Source: Burkholderiaceae bacterium
GTDB taxonomy: Bacteria; Pseudomonadota; Gammaproteobacteria; Burkholderiales; Burkholderiaceae_C
Length of the DNA stretch: 64,000 nucleotides
Direction: 5' to 3'
Assembly (NCBI GenBank): GCA_024235895.1
Contig: JACKLM010000002.1
Location: 62,001 to 126,000 of the forward strand
The translations under genes were made by a program, and so were the position numbers. The notes below the pieces were generated by a model. The model made no database searches, was not told the DNA's origin, and saw only the letters and a program-made list of their open reading frames with translations. Within the stretch, counting starts at the first letter, position 1. Every line of letters begins with the position of its first letter. Positions 1-7,987 of this stretch are shown piece by piece.

Positions 1-589
1 GCTTGAAGGTCTTCTGGACCTCGGCCGTGTACGCCGTCAGCGCGGCGAGTTCACGCGAGTTCCACGCCAGCGGCTTGGCCTCCATCGGGACCACGAGGCA
101 GAACTGCACCATCTCGTCCAGCGCCACGCTCTTGACGCCGCCTTGCTCGTGCGCCATCGCCACATAGTGCGGATACGGCTGCGCGAAGGTCTCCGCGAAC
201 GAGGCGTTGCCCTGGTGGCAGGTGTTGCAGCTCAAGCCGTTCGTCGACAGCTTGGGGTCGTTCCACAACTGCTTGCCGTAGGCGATCAACTCGGCCGTCT
301 TGCCCGACGCGAGCCGGGTGCCCGCAGGCCGGGTGACGAGCTTGGGGTCGACCTTGCCGGCCACACAGGGGCTTTTCGCGGCGCAAGGGTTCTTCGCGGC
401 GCAGGGGTTCTTGCTCTTGGCGGCGCATGGGTTGCGCGCCCCGCAAGGCGCGGCGGCGCGCGGCGCGCAAGGGCGGCGCGGGGCGCACTGCGCGTGCAGC
501 GGTGCGCCGGCGGCCGCCAGCATCAGGCCGACCATCGAGGCGGCAACGGAAACCGGCCGGGCGGCCGGGAGGGTGGACGGATTCATCAT
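1..589 (-). CDS. Cysteine-repeat c-type cytochrome, 3' end outside window
   Basis: Reading from 589 down to base 1 gives at least 196 residues, and the gene runs off the window, so the C-terminus is missing. An N-terminal signal peptide (about residues 10-33, ending PLHA) implies export. It is followed by a low-complexity stretch (about residues 35-75) with seven cysteines in NPCAAK-like repeats, then a single CNTCH heme-attachment motif at about residues 121-125 within a cytochrome c-like domain (KQLWNDPKLSTNGLSCNTCH). It is therefore a periplasmic monoheme (so far) cytochrome c. The partner is unknown. Two adjacent ATG codons (589 and 586) follow an AGGAG; the second has the better spacing. 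The cysteine repeat could bind metal or just be a linker; its role is not known. Confidence 0.75.
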   Translation of the reverse strand, partial: MMNPSTLPAARPVSVAASMVGLMLAAAGAPLHAQCAPRRPCAPRAAAPCGARNPCAAKSKNPCAAKNPCAAKSPCVAGKVDPKLVTRPAGTRLASGKTAELIAYGKQLWNDPKLSTNGLSCNTCHQGNASFAETFAQPYPHYVAMAHEQGGVKSVALDEMVQFCLVVPMEAKPLAWNSRELAALTAYTAEVQKTFK

Positions 590-972
590 CGGCTCCTGTG
601 GTGGATGCATGGGGGGTGGGCGGTACGGTTCGTCGCCGCCTCGTCCGTTCGACGAACGGACTGCCGACCCCTTACGGGGGTTTACCCGTGCTCCCGGCCG
701 ATCCGAGTGCGGCGAGAGCGTCCTGTGCCAGCACCCGCGCAACATGAAGCCCGCCGCCGCAGCCGACCAAATCGACACCCGCTGTCTCGCGCTGCCGCGC
801 GGCGCAACCGGCCACCGCCGCGCCGATGCACCGCGGCGCGGGCGAATCGATCGGCAGCCGCGACCGGCTGTGTCACGTTTCGCCCCCCGGCCCCGACCAA
901 GGGGGTGCAAGCGTCGCGATCCCCGCGGCGCCCACCCGGTCCCACCGCCCACCCCCGCATCCAGGAGCCATC
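590..972. other. Intergenic region between divergent genes
   Basis: No convincing gene lies in this 383-base gap between the cytochrome (minus) and the DUF4148-like gene (plus). It must hold both promoters. The only clear structure is the short dyad listed separately; otherwise it is plain GC-rich sequence. Confidence 0.6.
643..661. promoter_or_regulatory. 19-bp perfect dyad, operator-like
   Basis: GTCCGTTCG-A-CGAACGGAC is a perfect inverted repeat with 9-bp arms, about 55 bases upstream of the cytochrome start. Length and symmetry fit a dimeric repressor such as a TetR-type protein. This is inference: no regulator gene lies beside it. Confidence 0.4.
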
Positions 973-1326
973 ATGAAAGCCGTCCTCGCCGCCCTCGCCC
1001 TGACCGTCGCCTCCTTCGGCACGTTCGCCCAGGAAGCCACCGTCTTCGAAGTCGACGCCGTCTCCGCCAAGTCGCGCGCCGAAGTCCGCACCGAGCTCTT
1101 CGCCGCCTTGCAGCGCGGCGAGGCGATCCGCCACGGCGAGGCCTCCGTGGTCGACTTCGCGTCGCAGGCCGGCTCGTCCAGGACCCGTGCCGAGGTCCGT
1201 GCCGAGGTCTTCGCCGCCCTGCAGCGCGGCGAGGCGATCCGCTACGGCGAGGCGCCGCCCGCCGGTTCGTACGACCGCGCCGTCAGCGGCAGCGCGATGC
1301 TGGCCTCGACCGCCCACGCAAATTGA
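973..1326 (+). CDS. Small exported DUF4148-like protein
   Basis: 117 residues. An N-terminal signal peptide (MKAVLAALALTVASFGTFAQ) indicates a periplasmic protein. The mature part contains two near-identical copies of a roughly 25-residue unit (RAEVRTELFAALQRGEAIRHGE and RAEVRAEVFAALQRGEAIRYGE, about residues 36-57 and 74-95). This RAEV.AEL...RG pattern is typical of the small DUF4148 proteins common in Burkholderiales, whose function is unknown. The start is set by GGAG eight bases before ATG 973. It stands alone and is followed by a strong terminator. The internal duplication looks like a recent tandem repeat of one DUF4148 motif. Confidence 0.7.
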   Translation: MKAVLAALALTVASFGTFAQEATVFEVDAVSAKSRAEVRTELFAALQRGEAIRHGEASVVDFASQAGSSRTRAEVRAEVFAALQRGEAIRYGEAPPAGSYDRAVSGSAMLASTAHAN

Positions 1327-1346
1327 TCCCCACCACCGAGCGCAAG

Positions 1347-1393
1347 GCCTGCGCGCCCTGCCCGTCCTCGCGACGGCAGGGCGCGCAGGCTTT
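1347..1393 (+). terminator. Strong hairpin terminator
   Basis: GCCTGCGCGCCCTGCC(C)GTC pairs with GACGGCAGGGCGCGCAGGC, a 19-bp stem with one bulged C and a 4-base loop, followed by TTT. It lies 20 bases after the stop of the DUF4148-like gene and between convergent genes, so it may stop transcription from both sides. Confidence 0.7.
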
Positions 1394-1440
1394 CGCCGAG
1401 CACATCGCGGCGACCGCAGCGCGCGGCGCGCGCGAACGAA

Positions 1441-2118
1441 TCAGGTCCCCGCGTCGCGCGGCCCACCCGGCGCATCCCAGGAGTCCACCAGTGCCTCGAC
1501 CTGCGCGAGCGTGTCGACGAAGTGGTCCGGCGGCATCGCGTCGAAGGCCGTGGCGGCGCACTCGCCGCCACGAACGATCGCCACCCGCACTCCGGCCGCG
1601 CGCGCGGCGGCGACATCGGCCAGGCTGTCGCCGACGAACAACGCCTCGGCGGGCTCGATGCCGCGCATCGCCAGCACCGCGCGCACGCCTTCGGGGTGCG
1701 GCTTCATGTGCACGACATCGTCGCGGCTGAGCACCGGCGCCAGCGATCGCCCCAGCCCGCAGCTGTCCAGCGCCGTGGCCAGCGCGCTGCGGCCGATGTT
1801 GCTGACCATCGCCGCGGTCACGCCGCGCACGGCCAGGGCGTGCAGCAGCGCCACGGCACCGGCGCGCGGCGCCCAGCGCGCGAGCGCATCGGCATCCCAG
1901 CGGTCGTAGACCGGCCCCAGCGCCGCGCGCAGCGCATGCACCTGCGCGGCACCAGGCGCACGGTCGACCGCCGCATTCCACATCTGCGCATAGTTGCCGT
2001 CGACCGCGAGCCCCTGCGCGGCGAAGGCGCGCCTCAGCTCGGCCTGCGCCGGTTCGAGCTGCCACTGGAAGTCGACCAGCGTGCCCTCGAAGTCGAAGAT
2101 GACCGTCTCGATCGTCAT
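1441..2118 (-). CDS. HAD-family hydrolase
   Basis: 225 residues, a typical length for a HAD phosphatase. Motif I appears as FDFEGTLVD near the N-terminus, motif II as VSNIG (about residue 115), motif III as the lysine of HMKPHPE and motif IV as GDSLAD. In motif I the usual second aspartate (DxD) is glutamate (DxE), so phosphatase activity is likely but altered chemistry is possible. The start codon overlaps the stop of the upstream acyltransferase gene by four bases (ATGA), so the gene is the last, translationally coupled member of the wax-ester-type operon. The substrate is unknown; a phosphorylated intermediate or by-product of lipid metabolism is only a guess. Confidence 0.8.
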   Translation of the reverse strand: MTIETVIFDFEGTLVDFQWQLEPAQAELRRAFAAQGLAVDGNYAQMWNAAVDRAPGAAQVHALRAALGPVYDRWDADALARWAPRAGAVALLHALAVRGVTAAMVSNIGRSALATALDSCGLGRSLAPVLSRDDVVHMKPHPEGVRAVLAMRGIEPAEALFVGDSLADVAAARAAGVRVAIVRGGECAATAFDAMPPDHFVDTLAQVEALVDSWDAPGGPRDAGT

Positions 2119-3695
2119 GCGTTGCCCTTGCTTGCCCGCCCCGGGCCGGATCGTCCGCTGCGGCCGCCGGCGCGCGGGCTGTTCGCCTTGGCCGCACGCC
2201 CGGCCGCGGACTCGTTGGCGGATTTGCGCGCGGGCTTGCGCCGCGTCCTCTTCGCCGGCGCGGCTCCGGATCCGGCGGCACGTCGAGCGCGTGCCGGCAC
2301 GAAGGCCGCCTCGAGCTCGGCGAGTGCTTCGGCCGCGTGCAGCGCCAGCCGCTGCACCCCCGGCACCACGTCGTGGCACGCGGTGAAGCCGAAGTTCATG
2401 CGCCCCGCGTAGCTCTCGCAGGTGATGTTGAGCGCCTGGCCGTGGGTGACGATCGACGCCGGGTAGATCGCGAGCAGCTCGGCGCCGCGGAAGAAGAGCG
2501 GCTCCGCCGGCCCCGGCACGTTCGAGATCGTGATGTTGAACATCGGCGGCGTGCGCCCGCCGACGCCGCTCAGCAGCGTCAGCACCGTCGGCGCCATCAG
2601 CAACATCGTGTACTGCATCATCGCGTGGCGCGGCAGCGCCTGCACATGCGCCTTGGCGGCGCGCACCGAGGCCTTGATCGCGGCCAGCCGCGCGCCGGGG
2701 TCGGCGACCTCGGTGGCGAGCGTGGCGACGATGAAGCTGATCGCATTGCCGCTGCCCTCGTCGTCCCTGGGCCGCACCGACACCGGGATGCCGGCGGTCA
2801 GCGGCTTGTCGGGCAGGTGGCCGAGGTCGCCCAGGAAGGCGCGCAGCGCGCCGGCGCAGACCGCGAGCACGACATCGTTGAGCGTGCAGTCGGCGGCGTC
2901 GGCGAGCGCGCGCAGCCGCGCCAGCTCGAACTGCTGGGTCGCGAAGCGGCGCTTGCCGCCGACGCGGCCGTTGAGCACCGAGCGCGGGGCGTCGAAGGGC
3001 ACCGCCAGGCCGTCGCCCGGCGCGCCGATGCGGCGCACGATCTGGCCGAAGGCGCTCGCGAGCTGCGGCAGCGATCGCGCCTGCAGGCTCAGCCCCTCGA
3101 TCGCCGCCGCGGTCGCGTTGGCCATCGTCGGCGCCGGCCGGTCGCGGCCGCGGCCCTCGCGCGGCGGCTTCGTGCCGGCGGACCAGAACGGCGGCAACGC
3201 GAGGCTGCGCGCCGGGTCGGCGGCCATCGCGCGCTGCAGCAGCTTCATGCCGCTGACGCCGTCGATCAGCGCGTGGTGCATCTTGACGTACAGCGCGAAG
3301 CGCCCGCCCTCGAGCCCCTCGATGATCGTGCACTCCCAGGGCGGGCGCGCGAGGTCGATCGGCGTGCTGTGCAGGCGGCCGACGAGCTCGCCGAGCTCGC
3401 GCTCGCCACCCGGCCAGGGCAGTGCGGCGTGCCGCACGTGGTACTCGAGGTCGACCGCATCGTCCTCGACCCAGGCCGGCCAGGGCTGCGTCAGCGTCGG
3501 GCCCAGCAGGCGCCGGTTCCACGGCGGGGCGAACTGGCGGTGGTTGCGGAACTCGTGCATCAGCGCGCGCAGCCAGTCGCGCGGCGCGCCGTCGGGGAGA
3601 CGGAACGGCAGCAGCCCGCCGACGTGGTTCGGCGTGGCGCGCGACTCGGTCAGCAGCCAGGCCGCGTCGAGCGGGTTCAGGCGCACGGTGCCCAT
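2115..3695 (-). CDS. Wax ester synthase / diacylglycerol acyltransferase (WS/DGAT) with basic tail
   Basis: 526 residues. WS/DGAT enzymes join a fatty acyl-CoA to a long-chain alcohol (wax ester) or to diacylglycerol (triacylglycerol) at the membrane or lipid-droplet surface. The family is clear from the N-terminal PLDAAWLL.E....H segment, the catalytic HHxxxDG motif seen as MHHALIDGVSG at about residue 140, and the later NITISNVPGP and GQALNITCESYAG blocks. Residues about 467-526 form an extra Arg/Lys/Ala-rich tail not needed for the family fold. The gene follows the AAR-like reductase by 10 bases and overlaps the HAD gene. With an acyl reductase and an alcohol dehydrogenase next door, wax ester synthesis is the simplest reading. 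Confidence 0.88.
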   Translation of the reverse strand: MGTVRLNPLDAAWLLTESRATPNHVGGLLPFRLPDGAPRDWLRALMHEFRNHRQFAPPWNRRLLGPTLTQPWPAWVEDDAVDLEYHVRHAALPWPGGERELGELVGRLHSTPIDLARPPWECTIIEGLEGGRFALYVKMHHALIDGVSGMKLLQRAMAADPARSLALPPFWSAGTKPPREGRGRDRPAPTMANATAAAIEGLSLQARSLPQLASAFGQIVRRIGAPGDGLAVPFDAPRSVLNGRVGGKRRFATQQFELARLRALADAADCTLNDVVLAVCAGALRAFLGDLGHLPDKPLTAGIPVSVRPRDDEGSGNAISFIVATLATEVADPGARLAAIKASVRAAKAHVQALPRHAMMQYTMLLMAPTVLTLLSGVGGRTPPMFNITISNVPGPAEPLFFRGAELLAIYPASIVTHGQALNITCESYAGRMNFGFTACHDVVPGVQRLALHAAEALAELEAAFVPARARRAAGSGAAPAKRTRRKPARKSANESAAGRAAKANSPRAGGRSGRSGPGRASKGNA

Positions 3696-3705
3696 CGCGC
3701 GCGCT

Positions 3706-6024
3706 TCAGGCTGCAGCGGCGCGGGTGGCGCGTGCGGTTGGCTTCTTCGCCGCGGCCTTGCGCGCGGTCGGCTTGTTCGCCGCCGTCTTGCGCCCGGCCT
3801 TCTTCGCCGTCGCCGCGGCGCCATCGGCGCCACGCAGCGCGGCTTTCGCGGCACCGGCCTTCGTCGCCGCGGCCTTGCGTGTCGGGGCCTTGCGGGGGGC
3901 GGCCTTCGCGCTGGCGCCCTTGGCCGCGTCGGCCTTGCGCGTCGCGCTCTTGCGCGCGGGCGCCTGCGCGGCCTCGCCGCCGCCCTTCCAGGTCCGGCGC
4001 GCCTTCTTCGCCAGCGCGACGACACGCGCGATCTGCTCGTCGGTGTAGACGCCGCCGACACCCGAGATCGCCGCCAGCTTCATGCCGTGCTTCAGGCCGA
4101 GCTTGTAGATCTCCTTGACCTTCTCCCACTCGGTATCGCGGCCGACGGTGAAGACCTCGAACCGGCCCTCCAGCGCGAGCACGATGGTCTCGGCCAGGCA
4201 GGCGTAGATGACGTTCGGCGGCAGGCCGATGCTCTTGAGGCCCTTGACCTTGGTCGGCAGCTCGATCTCGCCGGACTCGATGACGAGCACGTCCGGGCGC
4301 TTGGCGACCTCCTCGGGCGGCAGGTCCAGCGGGCGCGCGACGTCGGTGATGACGCAGCCGGGCTTGACCTTGGTGATGTCGAGGATCTTCTTGCCCGCGC
4401 CCGAGGTGCTGGTGACGATCATGTCCATGTCGCCGAGCAGCGCGTCGTAGTCGTTCGAGCACACGACCTTGGCGTCGGGCGTGTCCTGCAGGATCGACGC
4501 CTTGAGCTCCTCGAGCTTGTCCAGGTTGCGCCCGGCGAGCACGACCTCGTCGAAGGCCATCGCCAGCAGCCGCGCGCTGACCGACCCGATCGACCCGGTG
4601 GCGCCGACGACCATGGTCTTGGCCTTCAGCCGCTGGCCGTCGGGCGATGGCTGGATCAGCTTCATGCGCCGCATCGCGTCGGCCGCGGCCCACAGCGCGC
4701 CCGAGGCCGAGTAGCTGTTGCCGGTCGTCACCGGGATGCGCGCGCGGCGCGCGACCGTGATGCCGGCATCGCCGACGACCTTGGTGAAGGCGCCCAGCCC
4801 CATGATCTGCGCGCCCATCTTCTCGGCCATCTTCGCCGCCGCGAGCAGCCGGCGGTAGGTGAACTCGGGGCTGCGCGCGAGCATCTCCTTGGGCGTGCCG
4901 CCGACCGTGATCAGCCAGCCCTCGGCCTCGGCGCCGGTGGGCGACACGATGTTCTCCATCTTGCAGTAGACCATCGGCGGCATGTGCGCGGCGATCGTCT
5001 CGACCTGGTCCATCACGATCTTCGGCGTGGCGCGCGGGATCGGCACCCCCTTGCGGATGAACTCCTGGCTCAGCGGGTGGATCACGAACGCGAAGCGGCG
5101 GATGTTGCGGAACTTGCCGGTCGGGTGCAGCAGCCGCGGCCTGACGTCGAGCTCGTCGAGGATCTCGACGAAGTCGTCGTCCGACAGCGCCTGGGCCGGC
5201 TTGCCCAGCGCCGCCAGGATCATCGCCTCGATCACGTTGACGCCGACGACGCGCTCGAACAGCTGCGGGCTGACGTCGATCACGAGGTTGACGCGGCACT
5301 GCTCGAAGAACGCGAGCCGCTCGTCGTCGACCGCCGAGGTGATGACGGTCTTGCCCCCGAGGCTGGACGCGTCGCCGATCTCCTTCAGCTCGGCGAAGGT
5401 GCCGACGACGACATGCGCCTTGGCCGCCTCGGCCGCGAGCCGGCTGCGCTTGAAGCCCGACAGCGCGCCCTCGAGGATCTCGCCGGGCTTGCCCTTGAGC
5501 ACGAGGTCGCTGCCGCGCGCGTACAGCTCGAGCTGGGTCAGCGAGTTCAGCAACGCCGGCGCCCCGGTCTGCGCCAGTGCATCGGCGAACAACAGGTTGG
5601 GCGTGTAGTCCGACAGCGCGACCGCCATGTCGTAGTTGCGCATGCCGGACAGGAACAGCACGATGTTGTTGTCGAAGTAGCGGCCGAGCTCGGTCTGCAC
5701 ATGGTGCACGGCGCGCACCTGCAGCAGCCGCCGCAGCCGGCTCCCGGTGGTCGCCGGCACGCGCGTGACGACCTTCAGCAGCCGCTCGGTCTCCTTGTTG
5801 ATGACCGTGCTCTGGCCGACGTGGAAGTGGTCGCCGACCTCGCCGAGACCGATCGCGTCGGCCTTCGCCTGGTGGCGACGCATCAGCTCCCAGGCCTGGC
5901 CGATATCGTCGTCGGCGCCGACTCGCGTGACCTGGAACGGATGACCGAGGAAATCGGTCTGGAAGCTGAAGTCCTGCTTCGACGAGCCGAGCGAGACGGT
6001 GACGACCTTCTTCGGGGCATGCAT
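3706..6024 (-). CDS. AAR-like long-chain acyl reductase with N-terminal extension and H1-like tail
   Basis: 772 residues. The region from about residue 330 to 670 resembles cyanobacterial acyl-ACP reductase (AAR), which makes fatty aldehyde from an acyl thioester with NADPH. Matching blocks are MGLGAFTKVV, TTGNSYSASGALWA, the Rossmann motif VVGATGSIGSVSARLL and the C-terminal YACLAETIVLALEG. The first roughly 320 residues have no counterpart in the cyanobacterial enzyme and I do not recognise them. Residues about 689-772 are a Lys/Ala/Pro-rich tail like histone H1 or the PAKKA tails of some nucleoid and granule proteins. It sits between the alcohol dehydrogenase and WS/DGAT genes, as expected for fatty aldehyde formation in wax ester synthesis. 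The start has a GGAG nine bases upstream. Whether the substrate is acyl-CoA or acyl-ACP cannot be told. Confidence 0.75.
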   Translation of the reverse strand: MHAPKKVVTVSLGSSKQDFSFQTDFLGHPFQVTRVGADDDIGQAWELMRRHQAKADAIGLGEVGDHFHVGQSTVINKETERLLKVVTRVPATTGSRLRRLLQVRAVHHVQTELGRYFDNNIVLFLSGMRNYDMAVALSDYTPNLLFADALAQTGAPALLNSLTQLELYARGSDLVLKGKPGEILEGALSGFKRSRLAAEAAKAHVVVGTFAELKEIGDASSLGGKTVITSAVDDERLAFFEQCRVNLVIDVSPQLFERVVGVNVIEAMILAALGKPAQALSDDDFVEILDELDVRPRLLHPTGKFRNIRRFAFVIHPLSQEFIRKGVPIPRATPKIVMDQVETIAAHMPPMVYCKMENIVSPTGAEAEGWLITVGGTPKEMLARSPEFTYRRLLAAAKMAEKMGAQIMGLGAFTKVVGDAGITVARRARIPVTTGNSYSASGALWAAADAMRRMKLIQPSPDGQRLKAKTMVVGATGSIGSVSARLLAMAFDEVVLAGRNLDKLEELKASILQDTPDAKVVCSNDYDALLGDMDMIVTSTSGAGKKILDITKVKPGCVITDVARPLDLPPEEVAKRPDVLVIESGEIELPTKVKGLKSIGLPPNVIYACLAETIVLALEGRFEVFTVGRDTEWEKVKEIYKLGLKHGMKLAAISGVGGVYTDEQIARVVALAKKARRTWKGGGEAAQAPARKSATRKADAAKGASAKAAPRKAPTRKAAATKAGAAKAALRGADGAAATAKKAGRKTAANKPTARKAAAKKPTARATRAAAA

Positions 6025-6057
6025 GGATCGGGTCTCCGGGCGTGGCGGGGGGATCGG

Positions 6058-7521
6058 TCAGGCGGCGCCGGCGGCGCGGCGCTTGCGGGGGGCGGTCGGC
6101 GCGGTGTCGGTGGCGGCAGCGGCCGCCTTGCGCGGCGGCGACTTGCGCGCCGGGGCCTTGCGCGCGGCGGTCTTGCGCGCCGCAGGCTTGCCGGCCGGTG
6201 CCTCGGCCGCGTCCGGCGCGGCGGCAGCCGGCTGGTCACGCGGCAGCACGCGGCGGATCATCTGCTCGCACTCGTCCTGCGTCATGTAGCGCGGCACCGG
6301 GTAGCCGGTATGCGCCTCGTGCAGCGCCGCCTTCGCGAGCTCGGGGATGTCGGCCTCGCGCAGCGCCGCCAGCGTGGCCGGGATGCCGATGTCGCGGTTG
6401 AGCGCCTCGACCCCGTCGATGAAGGCCTGCGCCAGCACCTCGTCGCGCTCCGACTCGGGGCCGAGCCCGGCGCGCACCGCGAGCCGCGCCAGCCGCGACT
6501 CGACCGCCGGCGCCACGAAGCGCAGCACGTGCGGCAGCATGATCGCGTTGGCCAGCCCGTGCGGCGTGTGGTAGCGGCCGCCGAACTGGTGCGCGATCGC
6601 GTGCACGTAGCCGACGTTGGCGCGCGTGAACGCCATGCCGGCGTAGGTGCTGGCCAGCGCCATCGTCTCGCGCGCCTCGAGGTTGGCGCCGTCGCGGCAC
6701 GCGGTGCGCAAATTCGCGAAGATCATCCCGACCGCGGCCAGCGAAAGGCCTTCGGTATACGGCGTCGCCCACTGGCCGATGAAGGACTCGACCGCGTGCG
6801 TCAGCGCGTCGATCCCGGTGGCGGCGGTGATCGCCGGCGGCAGCCCGGTCATCAGTTGCGGGTCGAGTGCGGCCATGCGCGGCACGATGCGGGTGTCGAC
6901 GATCACGAGCTTGCTCTGGCGCTCGGGGTCGGCGATGACGGCGGCCACCGTGACCTCGGATCCGGTGCCGGCGGTGGTCGGCACGGCGTAGACCGGCATC
7001 GGCGTACGCAGGCCCTTGAAGTAGCCGGCCAGCGAGCGCAGGCTCTTGCGCGGGTTGGCGGCCGCGATCGCGATCGCCTTGGCCGCGTCCATCGAGCTGC
7101 CGCCGCCGACCGCGACCAGCGCGTCGCAATCGTGGTCGCGGAACGCGGCGATGCCGCGCTCGATCAGCGGGATCGGCGCGTCGGGGGTGATCTCGTCGAA
7201 GATCGCATAGCCCGCGCCGCCCTCGCCCAGCGCCTGCGTCAGGCCGTCGAGCAGGCCGAGCTTGGCGATCATGGCGTCGGTGACGATCAGCACCCGTGCA
7301 TGGCCGAACGCCGCCACCGCTTGCGCAAGACGGCGGCTCGAGCCGGGGCCGACGAGCAGCGCCGGCTGCGGGATCGGCAGCGCGCGCGTCACCGCGCCGG
7401 CGCCCTTCATCAGCGCGCCGAGTCCGGCGGCGCGGGTGGATTCGGGGATCAGGTCGAGTATCAAGGTGGGCTCCTGGGCGGGGGCGTCGGATGATCCGGG
7501 TTCGGGACTAGGATGGGGCAT
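6058..7521 (-). CDS. Iron-containing alcohol dehydrogenase with basic tail
   Basis: 487 residues, about 60-100 longer than usual group III Fe-dependent alcohol dehydrogenases. Visible features are the nucleotide-binding VGGGSSMDAAKA, the PTTAGTGSEVT motif, GIDALTHAVES, and the metal ligands in HAIAHQFGGRYHTPHG. The likely role is interconversion of fatty aldehyde and alcohol, supplying the alcohol for the downstream WS/DGAT. Residues about 431-487 are a Lys/Ala/Pro-rich tail similar in composition to those of the next two genes. It is the first gene of the operon; 33 bases separate it from the reductase. The ATG at 7521 gives an N-terminal stretch of about 18 residues rich in Pro/Ser; a TTG preceded by GGAG near 7463 is an alternative start. 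Confidence 0.85.
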   Translation of the reverse strand: MPHPSPEPGSSDAPAQEPTLILDLIPESTRAAGLGALMKGAGAVTRALPIPQPALLVGPGSSRRLAQAVAAFGHARVLIVTDAMIAKLGLLDGLTQALGEGGAGYAIFDEITPDAPIPLIERGIAAFRDHDCDALVAVGGGSSMDAAKAIAIAAANPRKSLRSLAGYFKGLRTPMPVYAVPTTAGTGSEVTVAAVIADPERQSKLVIVDTRIVPRMAALDPQLMTGLPPAITAATGIDALTHAVESFIGQWATPYTEGLSLAAVGMIFANLRTACRDGANLEARETMALASTYAGMAFTRANVGYVHAIAHQFGGRYHTPHGLANAIMLPHVLRFVAPAVESRLARLAVRAGLGPESERDEVLAQAFIDGVEALNRDIGIPATLAALREADIPELAKAALHEAHTGYPVPRYMTQDECEQMIRRVLPRDQPAAAAPDAAEAPAGKPAARKTAARKAPARKSPPRKAAAAATDTAPTAPRKRRAAGAA

Positions 7522-7634
7522 GCCGCCAGCGACCGCGACCTCTGCGGCCAGCGGCGAGCCTAACGCGACTCGTCAGATGGCGGGCAGGAGGTTCGCGGTC
7601 GGGACGGGGGTGCCGAGGACGGTGACAGGGACCG

Positions 7635-7707
7635 TCACGTGCCGCAGTGTGGCACGAGGTGCCTGACCCCATCCTGATCCCCGCCGATCAGACCCCCGCC
7701 GATCAGA
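7635..7707. repeat. Palindrome plus tandem repeat, degenerate copy of family B
   Basis: On the minus strand, GGGGGTCTGATCGGC-like units precede GGGGTCAGG and then a stem GTGCCACA-C-TGCGGCAC. The plan of short GGGGGTC repeats followed by a palindrome beginning GGGGTCAGG matches the copies near 21862 and 30939. It lies in the 199-base gap between the wax-ester-type operon and the next minus-strand operon, where it could also act as a terminator. Confidence 0.55.
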
Positions 7708-7720
7708 TTAGACGAGTCCC

Positions 7721-7987
7721 TCAAACCGCAGCGAGCCGAGGCCTGCCGCAGCAGCCCATGGTCGCCGCGTCGACGCACACGGAGATCGCACGCACACGCG
7801 GGCGCGCCGGCGCGCAGGTCCGCGGTTGCGGCGCGAGCCCGGCGCGGGGCTCGAACCCGTAGCGCGGCGGCGCCAGCGGCTGCGGGCGCGCCGGCAGCTG
7901 CGCCAGCAGCATCGCGATGCCGCCGCCGACGGCGAAGGCGAGCGCGCCACCGGTGGCCAGCGCGCCGAGCTCGGTCCATGCACTCAT
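7721..7987 (-). CDS. Small single-span membrane protein, unknown function
   Basis: 88 residues, with one predicted membrane segment near the N-terminus (about residues 8-30, ALATGGALAFAVGGGIAMLL) and an Arg/Pro/Ala-rich C-terminal part ending CVDAATMGCCGRPRLAAV. The start ATG overlaps the stop of the MaoC-like gene by four bases (ATGA), which supports translation as the last gene of this operon. I recognise no family. The paired cysteines near the C-terminus are notable beside an ArsR-type regulator but prove nothing about metal binding. It could be spurious, but the overlap and codon pattern argue for a real gene. Confidence 0.5.
   Translation of the reverse strand: MSAWTELGALATGGALAFAVGGGIAMLLAQLPARPQPLAPPRYGFEPRAGLAPQPRTCAPARPRVRAISVCVDAATMGCCGRPRLAAV

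Noticed and set aside
51..488. Open frame on the minus strand overlapping the first 500 bases
   Set aside because: It is a shadow of the cytochrome c gene in another frame; the true frame has a signal peptide and a CNTCH motif.
2530..7494. A 1654-codon open frame on the plus strand across the wax-ester-type operon
   Set aside because: Composition is Arg/Ala/His/Gln repetitive, with no domains; it lies antisense to three clear enzyme genes. Long antisense frames are expected at this GC content.
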